In this document: positions 34,660 to 45,600 of the stretch, in pieces | How the letters are laid out: every line of letters begins with the position of its first letter | Numbering within the stretch: position 1 is the stretch's first letter | DNA from: Pseudoneurospora amorphoporcata | Taxonomy: Eukaryota; Ascomycota; Sordariomycetes; Sordariales; Sordariaceae | DNA: 64,000 bases | Reading direction: 5' to 3' | NCBI GenBank assembly: GCA_033297205.1 | Contig: MU859131.1 | Span: 62,001 to 126,000 of the forward strand | Position numbers and translations under genes: made by a program | The notes under the pieces: model-generated | What the model saw: the letters and a program-made list of their open reading frames with translations, nothing else | What the model was told of the DNA's origin: nothing | Databases searched by the model: none

Positions 34660-35328
34660 TGTTAACGTGTGGCTAGTACTGTGCCTTGTAACTGCCCTGT
34701 ACTACCCTGTAGTATAGTAGGCTGGTCACTAGGGAACTTAGTCTCCACAGAATGTGTTAGAATAACAGGGCTTGGCCATTGCGTTCTCAGCCTCGCCACC
34801 GTTCTTGGCTTCGCCACTATATTCTTGGCTTCGCTAACTTATTTAGCATTCCTTCTAGATTGATTAGTCATTATGGAATGCATTGGAAACTTACAGATCT
34901 AGTTTCTTTCCTTTTATAGCAGAGTGTCCCTACTGACTTACAGCAAGCTTCTATACTCTGGAAGCTTCTAGACACTTAGCATTTATGTATATAAAGACCT
35001 CTCCTCTCTGTTAGTTAGTCACTCCTTAAGCAAGCAAGCAAGCAAGGACACTCAAGCAATACAATACGGTCTTTTCTTATAGTGCAGAGTTCACTATAAT
35101 AAGTTGTTTTCCACAGTGTAGAGTTCACTGTAATCTTCTGTCTTGAGAGCAGAGTCCTCTCTAAGACTTCTTTTACAACACTCCTATTGTATCTGCAATC
35201 ACGCTGCTTTCTTCAGCACTGCTGTCGTATCACCGCTTCCGCTCCGCTTAGCTACAAGTGCATAGTTCACTGTAGCGTCCCTATACTAGTACTATCATCA
35301 TAGGCTAGTTAGGGCATTGCAGCAAACA
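34660..35328. repeat. Solo LTR A (669 bp, target duplication ACTTT)
   Basis: Starts TGTTAACGTG and ends GCAGCAAACA, flanked by ACTTT at 34655-34659 and 35329-35333. It contains a TATA box (TATATAAAG at about 34989) followed by a pyrimidine-rich block and four AAGC units, which fits a promoter-bearing LTR. A close relative lies at 36284-36930, but each has its own 5-bp duplication. They are therefore two separate insertions, not the ends of one element. It is less AT-rich than the DNA around it. Confidence 0.85.
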
Positions 35329-36283
35329 ACTTTAAATTAGTAGCGAAAATAAAATATAGACGATAGGATAAGTTAATTTATAAATATATATACGGTAAAT
35401 AGCGATATTAACGTTAGTACAAAATTAATTAAAAGTAGATTTAGGAGTACGAAAATTCGAAGGTACGGCTTTAATTAAATAAATAAGGACTTATACGTAA
35501 TAGAGGCACGGCTTTATATATTTATTATAATAGTTAGAAATAAATAATATAATTTTTTTTACGTAGGATAAAGTTAGTATTAATTGCAACGCGCTTAGAA
35601 TGGAGGTGGTTTTTACGATTAGAAGGAGGAGTTATAGTATTAACATTATTAACGATAGGTTCTTTAGGTTCGGTAGGGGTGGTAGGATTATTTATATTAA
35701 GTAAAAAAAAAATTGTAATATAATAAAAAGGAGAAAAAAAGAAAGAAGAAGAAAGATTGAAGGGGGAGGGGCCCTTCTTATACTTTTTAGGGGGGGTAGG
35801 GCTTATCTTAATTTATATTCGTTAAAATAAAATAAAAAAGAGGATAGATGTTTATAATATAAACCCGTAGCGGAAAAGAGGATTTAATTATTGTAGAGCT
35901 TTATGTCCGTAGTAAATATAGAAAAGTGTATAAAATTTAGTTTTTTCGAAGAGTAGAAAACTAGTGAGGGCACTTACTACTAATAGTATATAATTAGATA
36001 AGCCCTAGTAGATATTATTAAGCAGCTAGTACGACGTGGGAGGTTTTTACTTAGGAAATACGGTTTTTCCTCCCAGCTTTAACTAACAAAGGACTGTATA
36101 TTCTGATGGGCGATTAGATAGTTAGTTAAGCGTGAATAAGATTATTATTATAAGTCTATAATTTTAGTATCTTCGGATTTAGGATACTACAATTTAAGGT
36201 CTTCGGGTTAAAAATTAAAATTAATAAATTCAAAGTTAGTATTTTTAAATTTATTTTAATAATTCTTTATTCTTTTAAATTTA

Positions 36284-36930
36284 TGTTAACGTGTAGCTAG
36301 TACTGTGCCTTGTAACTGCCTTGTACTACCTTGCAGTATAGAAGGCTGATTGCTGAGGACACTATTCCTTCTACGTTACAGAATCAGTCAACTCAGCCCT
36401 CACAGAATCTACTAGAACACAGAGGTTTCACCACTGCGTTCTGGATTCTCGAACCTGTTCAGCATTCTCCCTAGATTGATTTGTCATTATGGAATGTAAC
36501 AGAAACTCATAGATTCAACTCTTTCCTTTCATGGTATAGTACTCTTACAAGCACTTCTACACTCTAGAAGCTTCTAGACACTCAGTACCTATGTATATAA
36601 AGACCTCTCCTCTCCGTTAGTTAGTCACTCCTTAAGCAAGCAAGCAAGGACACTCAAGCAATACAATACGGTCTTTTCTTATAGTGCAGAGGTCACTATA
36701 ATAAGTTGTTTTCCACAGTGCAGAGTTCACTGTAATCTTCTGTCTTGAGAGCAGAGTCCTCTCTAAGACCTCTTTTACAACACTCCTATTGTATCTGCAA
36801 TCACGCTGCTTCCTTCAGCACTGCTGTCGTACCACCGCTTCCGCTCCGCTCAGCTACAAGTGCATAGTTCACTGTAGTATCCCTATACTAGTACTATCAT
36901 CATAGGCTAGTTAGGGCATTACAGCAAACA
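36284..36930. repeat. Solo LTR B (647 bp, target duplication ATTTA)
   Basis: Same family and orientation as solo LTR A: starts TGTTAACGTG, ends ACAGCAAACA, flanked by ATTTA at 36279-36283 and 36931-36935. Differences from LTR A are mostly transitions plus small indels, including three instead of four AAGC units. It contains the same TATA region (about 36596). Confidence 0.85.
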
Positions 36931-38003
36931 ATTTATATTTTCGGAAGAAAAATATCAATTCCCGACCAAATTTCCAATTAAAAATCTCTATGTTATTTAA
37001 ATTATTCTTATTTTTAAATCGGATAATACTTTAGCGAAGGAAAATTTTCTATACGTCTTTATTGCGTAAAGAATTAATAAATTCCTTAATATAAATTCTA
37101 AGTAGTTAATTATTATTTCGAATTACCTTACCTAATTATAAGTAAGTTATTTTAATATTCTCCTCTTAAGGTAAAGGTAAAATTAATATTTTTTAATCTT
37201 ATAAATTAAGGATTAATTAAAGTCGTAATTATATTCTAGCAGTTTAGAAATAATTAATAGGATATATAAAATAAAGGTAGGGGTTAGACTTGAAATATTG
37301 AAATTCGGAATAAGTAAATAGCAAAGAATAAGATTAATTTGAAAATTAATTAATTTAAATATAAGATTAAGCAAATTAGGTGTAAATATATATCAGTTAT
37401 TAAGTAAAGGCAGAAGGGGCGTTTTATAAAACGAGGGTTCTATTATATCAGGCAAATCAAATAAATCGGATATTATTACCCAAATATATTTTACTCTAAT
37501 TAGAATCGTTTATTAAGTAAATAGTTAGCTATAATAGGGACAATTAATTTTATTCTAAAATAGACTTAGAGGTTATATTCAGATTAAAGTAAAATCCTCC
37601 TATAATCTTTTTGTTACTCTACAGCTAACGGTTAAAAAACGCAAAACCCGCTCAGACCTGCTGCTATAGAAAGTAGTAGGTGGGGTCGCGAGTAGGGTTT
37701 CGGAGGCTCAGCCGAGTCTGACTAAGACTAAAGTACGGGCGGGAATACAGCGACAAACGACGGGAAGGTGTCACGACAATGTGGCTCGTGCGGTTCATGT
37801 TTCATGCTATCCGTCAGTAGACATACGTCAGCGCCCGAGGTGTTGTTGTTAGGTGAACCGCCGAAAAACTCAACTTTGGGAAGGATCGTATGTCTTTCTA
37901 CTTTTTCACGATTCCTCTTTTTGCATACTCTATCGTTACTGTGAATTGCCCTATCTTCGAAACCTACTTACATCTTCACATTCTCAGCTCACCACTAGAA
38001 AAG

Positions 38004-38511
38004 ATGGGAGTGGCGTCAGCAATCTTCCTGGTCATCGTGACCATTTTCTGTACGGTTCCCAAACAGAGGCCCCGCTCAATTACTCCCTCGGAATGGCATC
38101 TGCAGGCCCGAATGTTTACACCCACTAACCAAAGAGATCAAAAAGGTCCTCCGATCGCCGTTTTTGCCATCGCCGGCTGTGGGGCAGACCTCCTAATCAA
38201 CATCTGCCTGACCCTATTGGGGTATGTTTCTCTGTGCTTAGATGACTTTCAGACTTCTAGACTACACTATCCATAGATCTTCCGGGCAACACTGGGGTAA
38301 AACACACTGACCGATTTGTCAACCTCCTGATAGTTATATCCCCGGTCACGTCCATGCCTTTTATCTCGAATATGTCTACTACGACCGACGGGAGCGGTTG
38401 AGACAAGGCTCCATCGTCACCGACCGCGCTCCTGGTGTCTATAGCAATAAGGTGCAGAATGGCGGGAACCCACACGGATATGGGACTATTGTGCAGCCGA
38501 ACGCTTCGTAG
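38004..38511 (+). CDS. Pmp3/UPF0057-type small membrane protein
   Basis: Two exons, 38004-38221 and 38334-38511, give 131 residues; the intron (GTATGT...GATAG) joins LTLLG to YIPGHVHA in frame. PPIAVFAIAGCGADLLINICLTLLGYIPGHVHAFY is the Pmp3/RCI2 proteolipid signature (two membrane spans around an N-L/I-L-T-x-L-G-x-I-P-G core). In yeast and plants these proteins sit in the plasma membrane and affect membrane potential and salt tolerance. Here the family domain is preceded by an extra hydrophobic stretch (MGVASAIFLVIVTIFC) and followed by a polar tail of about 40 residues. An in-frame ATG at 37890 could add 38 residues, but that stretch looks like pyrimidine-rich leader. The gene begins only some 300 bases from the RIP island. 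Confidence 0.8.
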
Positions 38512-40076
38512 GCAAGGCGGGAAGAAAGGCACTTTGATGTTGCCTTGCTGGGAGGTATGATTTAGAAGTATGAGGGGCCAGAACGTTGACGGGGCCGAGA
38601 CGATACGCAAAGACGGATTGAGGTCAGGGATAGTAATGGCGGTAACGAAAGAGTGGCTTTTTGGGGGAGTCCTCCGACGCTTTGGGGTCGATGTGGAGGC
38701 TAGACGTGGGTTTTCTTAATGATACCTACGATACTTTGCTTGGGTTGCTCTGTTGTATCGTCGGACAAGTTACCATCTACTCGAAGTAGTTTGATGCCCC
38801 CGTATGGTGGGTAAAAAGATTTAGCTCCATAGTGTTGTAATTTGACTTATGTTATGTGCATCTGTTGGTGTCTTATAAAAGAGAGTTTGATTAAGGTTGA
38901 TGTGCTGCTTTTTTGACAGGCCGGAGGTGGATGACGGACTCGCACTGGCTGGACCCGGCGGCCCGGAGTAGCCAACTCCATTCTACGGCGCCCAGGCCGG
39001 GCGGGTCCTCCAGATCCCCGCGTCAGCCCAAGCAGGCTGCGGCAGTGGGCCCGGAAAGAACCACTGTACCCCGCACTCGACCCCAAGCTCCCCGGGTCTC
39101 AGCCACTTCTCATTCGGAGGACCCCACTCATGATCCCAATGATGGCTTCGGCCGGGGGACCTTTGAAAGAGAGCCACGACTTCTTGCAGTTGCAGCACGC
39201 ATCCTTTTTCATCACTTGCCGTCTTTCTTTGATTGCTCTCATTCGCTGACCCAACAGTTTCACGTACACTATCAAAGACCAGTCCTTCTCAAGGACGAAT
39301 CAAGAAAATGAAGGGACTCGACATCGGACTTGTTGTTCCACATGTTCCACTTGTTCTCTTTCTCGAAAACCACCCCCCCCAAACAGACGGGATTCTCTGC
39401 ATGTCAAACAACATGGCAACAATGGTAGACCAACCCAAATAGGACTGGCAAGGAAGCGCAAAGGTTGCAAAGAACGGCAAACCACCTCTCTGGATGGTCG
39501 CAAAAAAGCGCAAAAGGACGCTTTTTCGGACCTTCTGCAGCGACAGGAAAAGCACGAGCGAACACGAGTCGCCCACGTTGACGTCTGACAGCCGGCCATC
39601 CGAAGATTGGGACACGCAGAAAGGCTGGAAGCCGTCAATGCCGCTCTGGTCTCAGCGATCCGTCTCATCCTGAGCACCTTTTGCTACCTTATGCATGCTG
39701 CTTGACGTTCATGTCCATTTCCCGCCTTTTCCCACGCCCATTTCCCGCCTCCCATCAACCCGAGTCGACGAGTCAACAAGTCCAGGTCAATCGCAAGGAA
39801 GTCCAGTCCCAGTCTACCTCATAGACCTCTCTGGAAAACAATCCGCGAACTGCCAGTGACCACGACACACTTGCATGCTTCTGCTGCTGCTTCCACTCGG
39901 CTGCGACTCGCTGCAACTCGCTCGCTGCACTGCGATTCCTTGCTTCTGCTTCTGCTTCTGGGCTGCTTCCGCTTCCGCTGCTGCAGTACTTTCTGACCTG
40001 CCCGCCTCCGTACCTTAGTCATACTTATCACCCGCGTCTCGTCCATTCTGCTTCGTTTTGATGCCACGCGGATAAT
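38512..40076. other. Intergenic region
   Basis: GC-normal DNA between the Pmp3-type gene and the next plus-strand gene. Short overlapping frames around 38.85-39.3 kb are low complexity on both strands and unrecognised. A CT-rich, CTTCTGCTT-like stretch at about 39.9-40.0 kb precedes the next start codon, as in fungal promoters and leaders. Confidence 0.5.
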
Positions 40077-42089
40077 ATGCACATATATAGCAAGCCACAC
40101 GGTACCCGCCAAGGCCTGGCCGGCTCTGAGAACTCGCTCCTCCACGACGAAGACGATGCCCGGCCAGTGATCCCGGAGCAGCCTGCCAGACAGACTTCCT
40201 TACCCCTTCAGGTACAACCTCGTCAAGGTCCTAACCAAGGCCCTCAACAACCCCGTACTCCCTCCTTCTCCTTTCCTGCATCCTCCCCATCTCTGCCTCC
40301 TCTATCCCGTCCGGCAGCTCCTTTATCCCCTCGTCTGTCCAGGACTCCCCCTTCTTCAGACACTGGCACCGTTGTTGGTGGGCGATCCCGTAAGAAGAGA
40401 CAGCGTCCCGGGTCAATTCCGGTCTTGTTTCCGCGCTTCTTTCTTCAGCCTAGGCAGACTGCAGTCTCCGTTATTGCTTCCACCGCCGAGGGCGAGTCCT
40501 TCCCGCTCGATGACACTTCGGCCCGCCAGAAACTGGCAAGCACATGTCCGACCGCCTCACCCAGTAACCATCACTACGCCAAAAGCACTGGGGCCGAAAG
40601 CAGGACCTACTCGAAACCCGTTCTGGTAAGGACTCGCAGCTCTATCGTACCTCAATACCGACGGGGAACTAGCAGTCTCGCAGACTCTAGCCGTGTTCCT
40701 CCATCTCAGTCTCCGGATCTTGAGGCTGGTCCTCGCAGTGGACAGACTGACCTTGGTACGGAGACCAGCAACCAAAACGCAGGATCTCACTCTCACAGTA
40801 ATCAGGATGCGAACGGGAGGAAGACAAGGAACAAGATGTCGACATCAGACCAGCCTGAAAATGGACTCAGCTCTCTGCCTTTACTGTGGGAGCGACGGTC
40901 AACATCGTCTCGTCCGATCGTTGTCAGGTCTAGGAATGGAAAGCCCAAAAAACTACCGCCAATGGACGCCTTCTCGTTCAAAAGCTTCATGGCCGAAATG
41001 GATGCCCAGGGTGGCAATAATATAGGAGCCGACCTTGACCGTATTGCCGAGATATGTGCACGATCCCGGTACTCGCTGAGTAACCAGTACGAGGTTCACA
41101 TGGCACCCCACGGCTCAGGTGCTTCCCTCGTCTCCCCGACGGGCGGACCGCCGGCACCTTCCTCGGGCGCAGTGTCGAGGCGGAGGGACAGTGGCTCCTA
41201 CACTTCGGGCCAAAGTACCAGAGCAGGTCCTACATTGCAGGCGATTCTCCCTGATGAAGAGGAAAGTGGTGCCCGAAGGAGGCGGAGAGGGCTAGGAACC
41301 GGAGGGAGGAGGACCAAGAGTATTGCCTACGGGCGTTTGGAGACGATCATGTCCTCTAGTCGCTCATCAGAAGAGGACAAATCATCGAAAAAGTCAGTCG
41401 CTGAAATAGCGGGAGAAGTTCGTGGAAGGATCGAAAAACGGCACAGTAACTTGGGATTTTCCGCTCCCGATACAGGATCACGCACTGCTACCACTTCGAA
41501 TCATCACAATGAGCATACAGCGAGTGGCCATGGCTTGGACGTGGATGGTAGCCACCAAAAGTCAGGGGAAGTCGCCACGGCCTCAATAGCAGCAAAGCTG
41601 GCAAGGAAAAGGTCAGCATCCTTCGCTACGGCAGTCATGGACAGTCACAGCAGAAGCAGCGCCGGACAACTCCAGCGGTATGAGAGTACTTATGCACTAG
41701 TCAGCGAGCCAGCCCTTCCGCAGACATCCGACAGCCATCTGGGAGTAAGGACCGCAGCCGCTCCATCCGCCGTTAGCGACAACTCCATCGTCACCAGGCC
41801 CTCGAATCTTACGCGCTCTGTCAGTGATGTGCCATACCGGACTTCGAGGAGGAAGGAGTATGGGGCTGCCTCTTCGTCTGCTTTGGCGAGGGCGAGCTGG
41901 AATGCGTGGATCCCTTGGAAGGGGGGCAATGGTGCCGGATCGCAACAACAGCAGCAGCAGCAGCATGAGCAGGTTGTGAGGAGTGAGGCGGAGGAGTTGA
42001 CGCCAACAATGAGTGCAGGTATGACTGAACCTCGGAGAACGGTCAGTCATGCCGAAGGAAGTTTGAGGCGGATCCTTGGGTCTCGGTGA
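40077..42089 (+). CDS. Hypothetical disordered fungal protein
   Basis: A single 670-codon frame without introns, far longer than chance frames nearby. The product is Ser/Pro/Arg-rich and mostly disordered. It has a short more ordered core at about residues 297-345 (MDAFSFKSFMAEMDAQGG...LDRIAEICARSRYSLSNQYEVHM), a run of seven Gln near the C-terminus, and basic patches (GRSRKKRQR, RRRRRG). I recognise no domain. The start at 40077 is the first ATG of the frame I can support; an upstream exon cannot be excluded. Possible roles for such proteins include signalling scaffolds, but none can be assigned from sequence. Confidence 0.7.
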   Translation: MHIYSKPHGTRQGLAGSENSLLHDEDDARPVIPEQPARQTSLPLQVQPRQGPNQGPQQPRTPSFSFPASSPSLPPLSRPAAPLSPRLSRTPPSSDTGTVVGGRSRKKRQRPGSIPVLFPRFFLQPRQTAVSVIASTAEGESFPLDDTSARQKLASTCPTASPSNHHYAKSTGAESRTYSKPVLVRTRSSIVPQYRRGTSSLADSSRVPPSQSPDLEAGPRSGQTDLGTETSNQNAGSHSHSNQDANGRKTRNKMSTSDQPENGLSSLPLLWERRSTSSRPIVVRSRNGKPKKLPPMDAFSFKSFMAEMDAQGGNNIGADLDRIAEICARSRYSLSNQYEVHMAPHGSGASLVSPTGGPPAPSSGAVSRRRDSGSYTSGQSTRAGPTLQAILPDEEESGARRRRRGLGTGGRRTKSIAYGRLETIMSSSRSSEEDKSSKKSVAEIAGEVRGRIEKRHSNLGFSAPDTGSRTATTSNHHNEHTASGHGLDVDGSHQKSGEVATASIAAKLARKRSASFATAVMDSHSRSSAGQLQRYESTYALVSEPALPQTSDSHLGVRTAAAPSAVSDNSIVTRPSNLTRSVSDVPYRTSRRKEYGAASSSALARASWNAWIPWKGGNGAGSQQQQQQQHEQVVRSEAEELTPTMSAGMTEPRRTVSHAEGSLRRILGSR

Positions 42090-42675
42090 GATGACAGTTG
42101 GTTCATCCCTATGGACGGGGAATTTTGTTTGGGATACATGATAGCTTAATGGGAGTTAAGGTCTACGGGAACAGTCAGTGTGGCCATCTGATTTTGTGCT
42201 AACGAAGTGATGATAAACGATTTATAATGGTTCAAAAAGAGCGATATATGATGGATGTATTTACCTACATAGACATGGACTGGGAGGGAAAGCGACGAAA
42301 AGTTCTATGGACGGATCTTATTCTAGTCTATCTAGAGTTGATTGAGGCTGTAACACAAATTCGGTATTATGAGCTTTCCAACCTTTGACGAACTAAACGC
42401 CCAGCTCCTGAAAACTACCTAGTCCATGAAGCAATAACTTGCAAGTATGAAACAGCCCCTTGAGGCATAAGGCAATCATATACTTTTCCATTCTTCCATA
42501 TCCCCACCTCCCTCTGCAGGGCACATCACTCCATCCCATCATCGCTCCTTCCTACCATCACTCCTTCCCCCGACAAAGTATTCAAGTCCGAGACCCACTA
42601 TGTGCGCCCCTGATGATCAACTGAAACCAACAACCTCACAAAAGCCTGAGCTTCCCAGACACTACTCACCCACAA
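42090..42675. other. Intergenic region between convergent genes
   Basis: Holds the 3' ends of the disordered protein gene and the large F-box gene. No frame, RNA gene or repeat seen. Confidence 0.5.
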
Positions 42676-45600
42676 CTACCACTGCCGATACCACCTCCTC
42701 AACTCCCTCTCCCTCCAATCCTTATACCCCTTAGTCGCCTCAATCGTCTTCTCCACCCGTTTTCTTAACTCCTCAGGACCAATCTCGTGCGCATTGTCGA
42801 GGAGATCCGGATCCAGCCTGGCTGCTTCGCTCAAAAGGTCGTTCTGGTGCTGCATGTCGAGCCAGCCGCGCCAGTCGAACTCGTGGTCTGGGTCGCAGTG
42901 GTAGTGGTACGTTTCGGAGGGGTAGGGGAGGTCGGGGTTGTGAGGGTTCGGGGCGGGATTGGGGGTGGGTCGGTTAGGGACATTGAGGGCGATGTTGGGT
43001 TGGTTGTGAGAGTTGAGGTTGTGAGGGTTAGACTGGTTGATGGTGATATTGGGGATGGGTTGGTTGATGGTGTTGTTGGGGGTAAAGTAAGGGGAGGGAG
43101 GAATGGTGCTGGGGCCTGCCACGTTGGTAGGGTTGGGATTGTGAAGGCCTCCGAAGTTGGGGGGGCTGTGAAAACTGAAGTTGGGAGTCATGGGGGTGTG
43201 AATGAAGGTGAAGTCGGTGGTGATGAGGTCGCTGAAGTCGTCGACGGGGTCGGCGCCATGGTCCTCCTCCGTGTCATCCGTGTCCTCCGTGTTCTCATCC
43301 GTGTCCTCTTCATCCTCTTCGTCCTCCTCATCCTTCATGTCCTCCGCGTCCTCCATGTCCTTCATTTCCTGCCAGGCTTCTCTGTCCTCCTCGATGTCCA
43401 TGTCCATGCCCAGAGGTACCGGCATCTCGATGGGCGGTTCCTGGACACTATGATGGGCTTGACCATTCAAGCCGCCACCGCCACCTTCGTTGGGCGGCAT
43501 GCGAAGCATCCAGCCGTGATTAACAGTTTCCTCAAGCTGTGCAGTAATCTGCTCGTCTTCCAACTCGGCAACTTCATCGTCGGGCATGGCGTCGGCGGAA
43601 GGGTCAAGGTCGCCGGTGTCAAGCTTGGCTCTGTTGAGGGATACTGCGGCCTTGAGAAGGTACTCAGCTCGGACCTCTGGTAGTTCGGCTTGTTCTGGGT
43701 GTACCGGCACCACCCAGGCGTGACGACGGCCATCATGGGCCATGAGGAAGGCCTGATATGCCGCGGGTGTGGGGTTGCGAGGAGCAACGGGAACACATCT
43801 TCTGTGAGCGGGATCTTTGCCAGCAATTTTGTGCAGTTTGTCAGCGGCAACCTGTGACCAGGCTTTGTCTTGCTCTTGCTTTTCATCGTTGCTCTCGGCC
43901 ATGCTGTCGAACACCTGCTTGGCCATGAGGAGTGACTTGCCGAGCTGGCCACGAGCCTTGTCTTGTCGGATGAGAGTCAACTGGTCGGGTACCGGGCGGT
44001 CCGGACCTAATCCCTCCATGTACTTCGCGCATGCCTCCCAGTCATCGTCATCGAAATCGTCCTCCTCGTCGGAAGGAAATGTGTCGTCGGGCATCGGAAC
44101 ACGGCTGTCGAACTCAAGTCCGTCAATGCCATACTCTTCGTGACTTCCCTCCTCCTTCTCCACGGCATAGTCATACAACGTCTCCTCCAAGTCTGCAAGG
44201 GCCACGTCCAAGTCACCTTCCACATATCTTAGCTTCTTCTCCTCCTTGATCTCCTCTTCCTCAGCAGCCAAGATGTCCTCCTTCTCTTCCTCGGTCAACG
44301 TCTTCCACCTCGCCTTCCTCGCATGCTTAGGCTGCCACATGCCTCTCTCAAAGGGGACATTCCCGCAACCGCCATGGGCCTTGCGATGCTTCATGATCTC
44401 CCAGCTCGAATCGGCGGGCAGGTCAAACTCGTCATCACTCATGTACAACTCATCCAAGCTCGGCACCAGTGGCCGCCCCGTGTTGAAGTCCACATGACCA
44501 TAAAGCATCATCCTCTCTGCCCGTAAATGTAGCGGTAACCCCCTCTTGTACGCCTCCCAGTTAACCATCTGATCCGGGCGCATCAAGTGTCTGATGCCGC
44601 GCCCCCAGCCCTCGACATGCACCATCCCCATCTCGTTAGGCGGTACGCCGTTGATGGGATGTCCGTCAAGAACCTGCAAAAGCGTCGGACGAACATCGTA
44701 CCGCGTCTTCATCTCCACGATCTCCTGCTCAGTCTGGTACTTCTTGCGCCGCAGGAACTCCCAAAGCGGCGTGAACCCCTTTTGTCCAAGAAACAGCTTG
44801 GCGAGCGCGGTGGATTTGGGGCCGAAGACGGGGTCGGCGAAGAGCATGTAGAGCTTGATGAAGAAGAGGCGGGCCCGGTAGAGGTCCTCGTCGGTGAAGA
44901 GCGTCTTGGACCTAATCAGGTGGGCGCGCCCCTGGCAAGAGGCTATGTCCATTAGCAGCCAGAGCTTCTTGAGGGTCTTGTGGGTGTCGGGAGGGGTGCG
45001 GTGGCCGTGACGGGCGAGGACGGCGAGGATGTCACGGACTTTGATCTCGCGGTCGACGACCATCTGGAACCAGATGAGGGAAGGGACCTTGCGGATATTG
45101 TTGGCTTGCTGCGGGTCAGCGGGTGGAAAAGGGTTGACTGGACCGGCTTGCTCATTTCCGTGCTGGTGCTCGTACACAGCCTGGTTGGGAGCCTCCTGGT
45201 TGAAATACCGAATATCACGGTGAGTATTGGGATCTCTGCCGGAGGGGTCGTCGATAAAATACTGGTAGTAGAGTTGGTGGCAGAAGATGCGAGCCGAGGA
45301 TGGCGCCATGTGGTCTGTCCAGAGAAGGATGGTGCTCTGGAGGTTTGCGTTGACAAGATCGTGGAAGGATTTCGACACGCTGTAGAGGTTGATGATGTCG
45401 ATGGGGCGCAGGTGCTTACAGACCTCTAAAAGAAGCTGAAAGTCGGTCATCAAAGAGCCAAAGAGGTCAAAGGTGCTCGTGCTCGCGCTGGACGTCGTCG
45501 CTGCCTCCGGAGAAGGCTCCTCATTGAGAGCTTTCCATTCTTTGGCGGTCTCATTGATTGCTAGGGCACGCTGGTGCCAGTGTCGATAAAGAAGAGCGGC

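Larger units (their letters stand above)
25641..37740. repeat. AT-rich, RIP-mutated transposon island
   Basis: For about 12 kb the sequence is dominated by A, T and TA dinucleotides. It contains no intact host gene and is built of transposon remnants. Evidence for RIP: paired LTRs and related elements differ almost entirely by C/T and G/A transitions, reading frames are broken mainly by TAG where Gln or Trp would be expected, and remaining C in several stretches is mostly in CG. Such islands in Neurospora normally carry H3K9 methylation and DNA methylation; that is family knowledge, not seen here. Delimited insertions are listed separately. The remaining stretches (26.3-26.9, 27.9-28.6, 28.9-29.3, 33.2-33.4, 33.7-34.65, 35.3-36.3 and 36.9-37.7 kb) are unassignable decayed sequence. 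Confidence 0.9.

Noticed and set aside
34660..36930. One complete LTR retrotransposon bounded by the two TGTTAACGTG repeats
   Set aside because: Each repeat has its own matching 5-bp flanks, so they are independent solo LTRs.
38847..39311. Overlapping frames on both strands after the Pmp3-type gene
   Set aside because: Low-complexity Pro/Arg/Ser translations on both strands, with no start or splice support.
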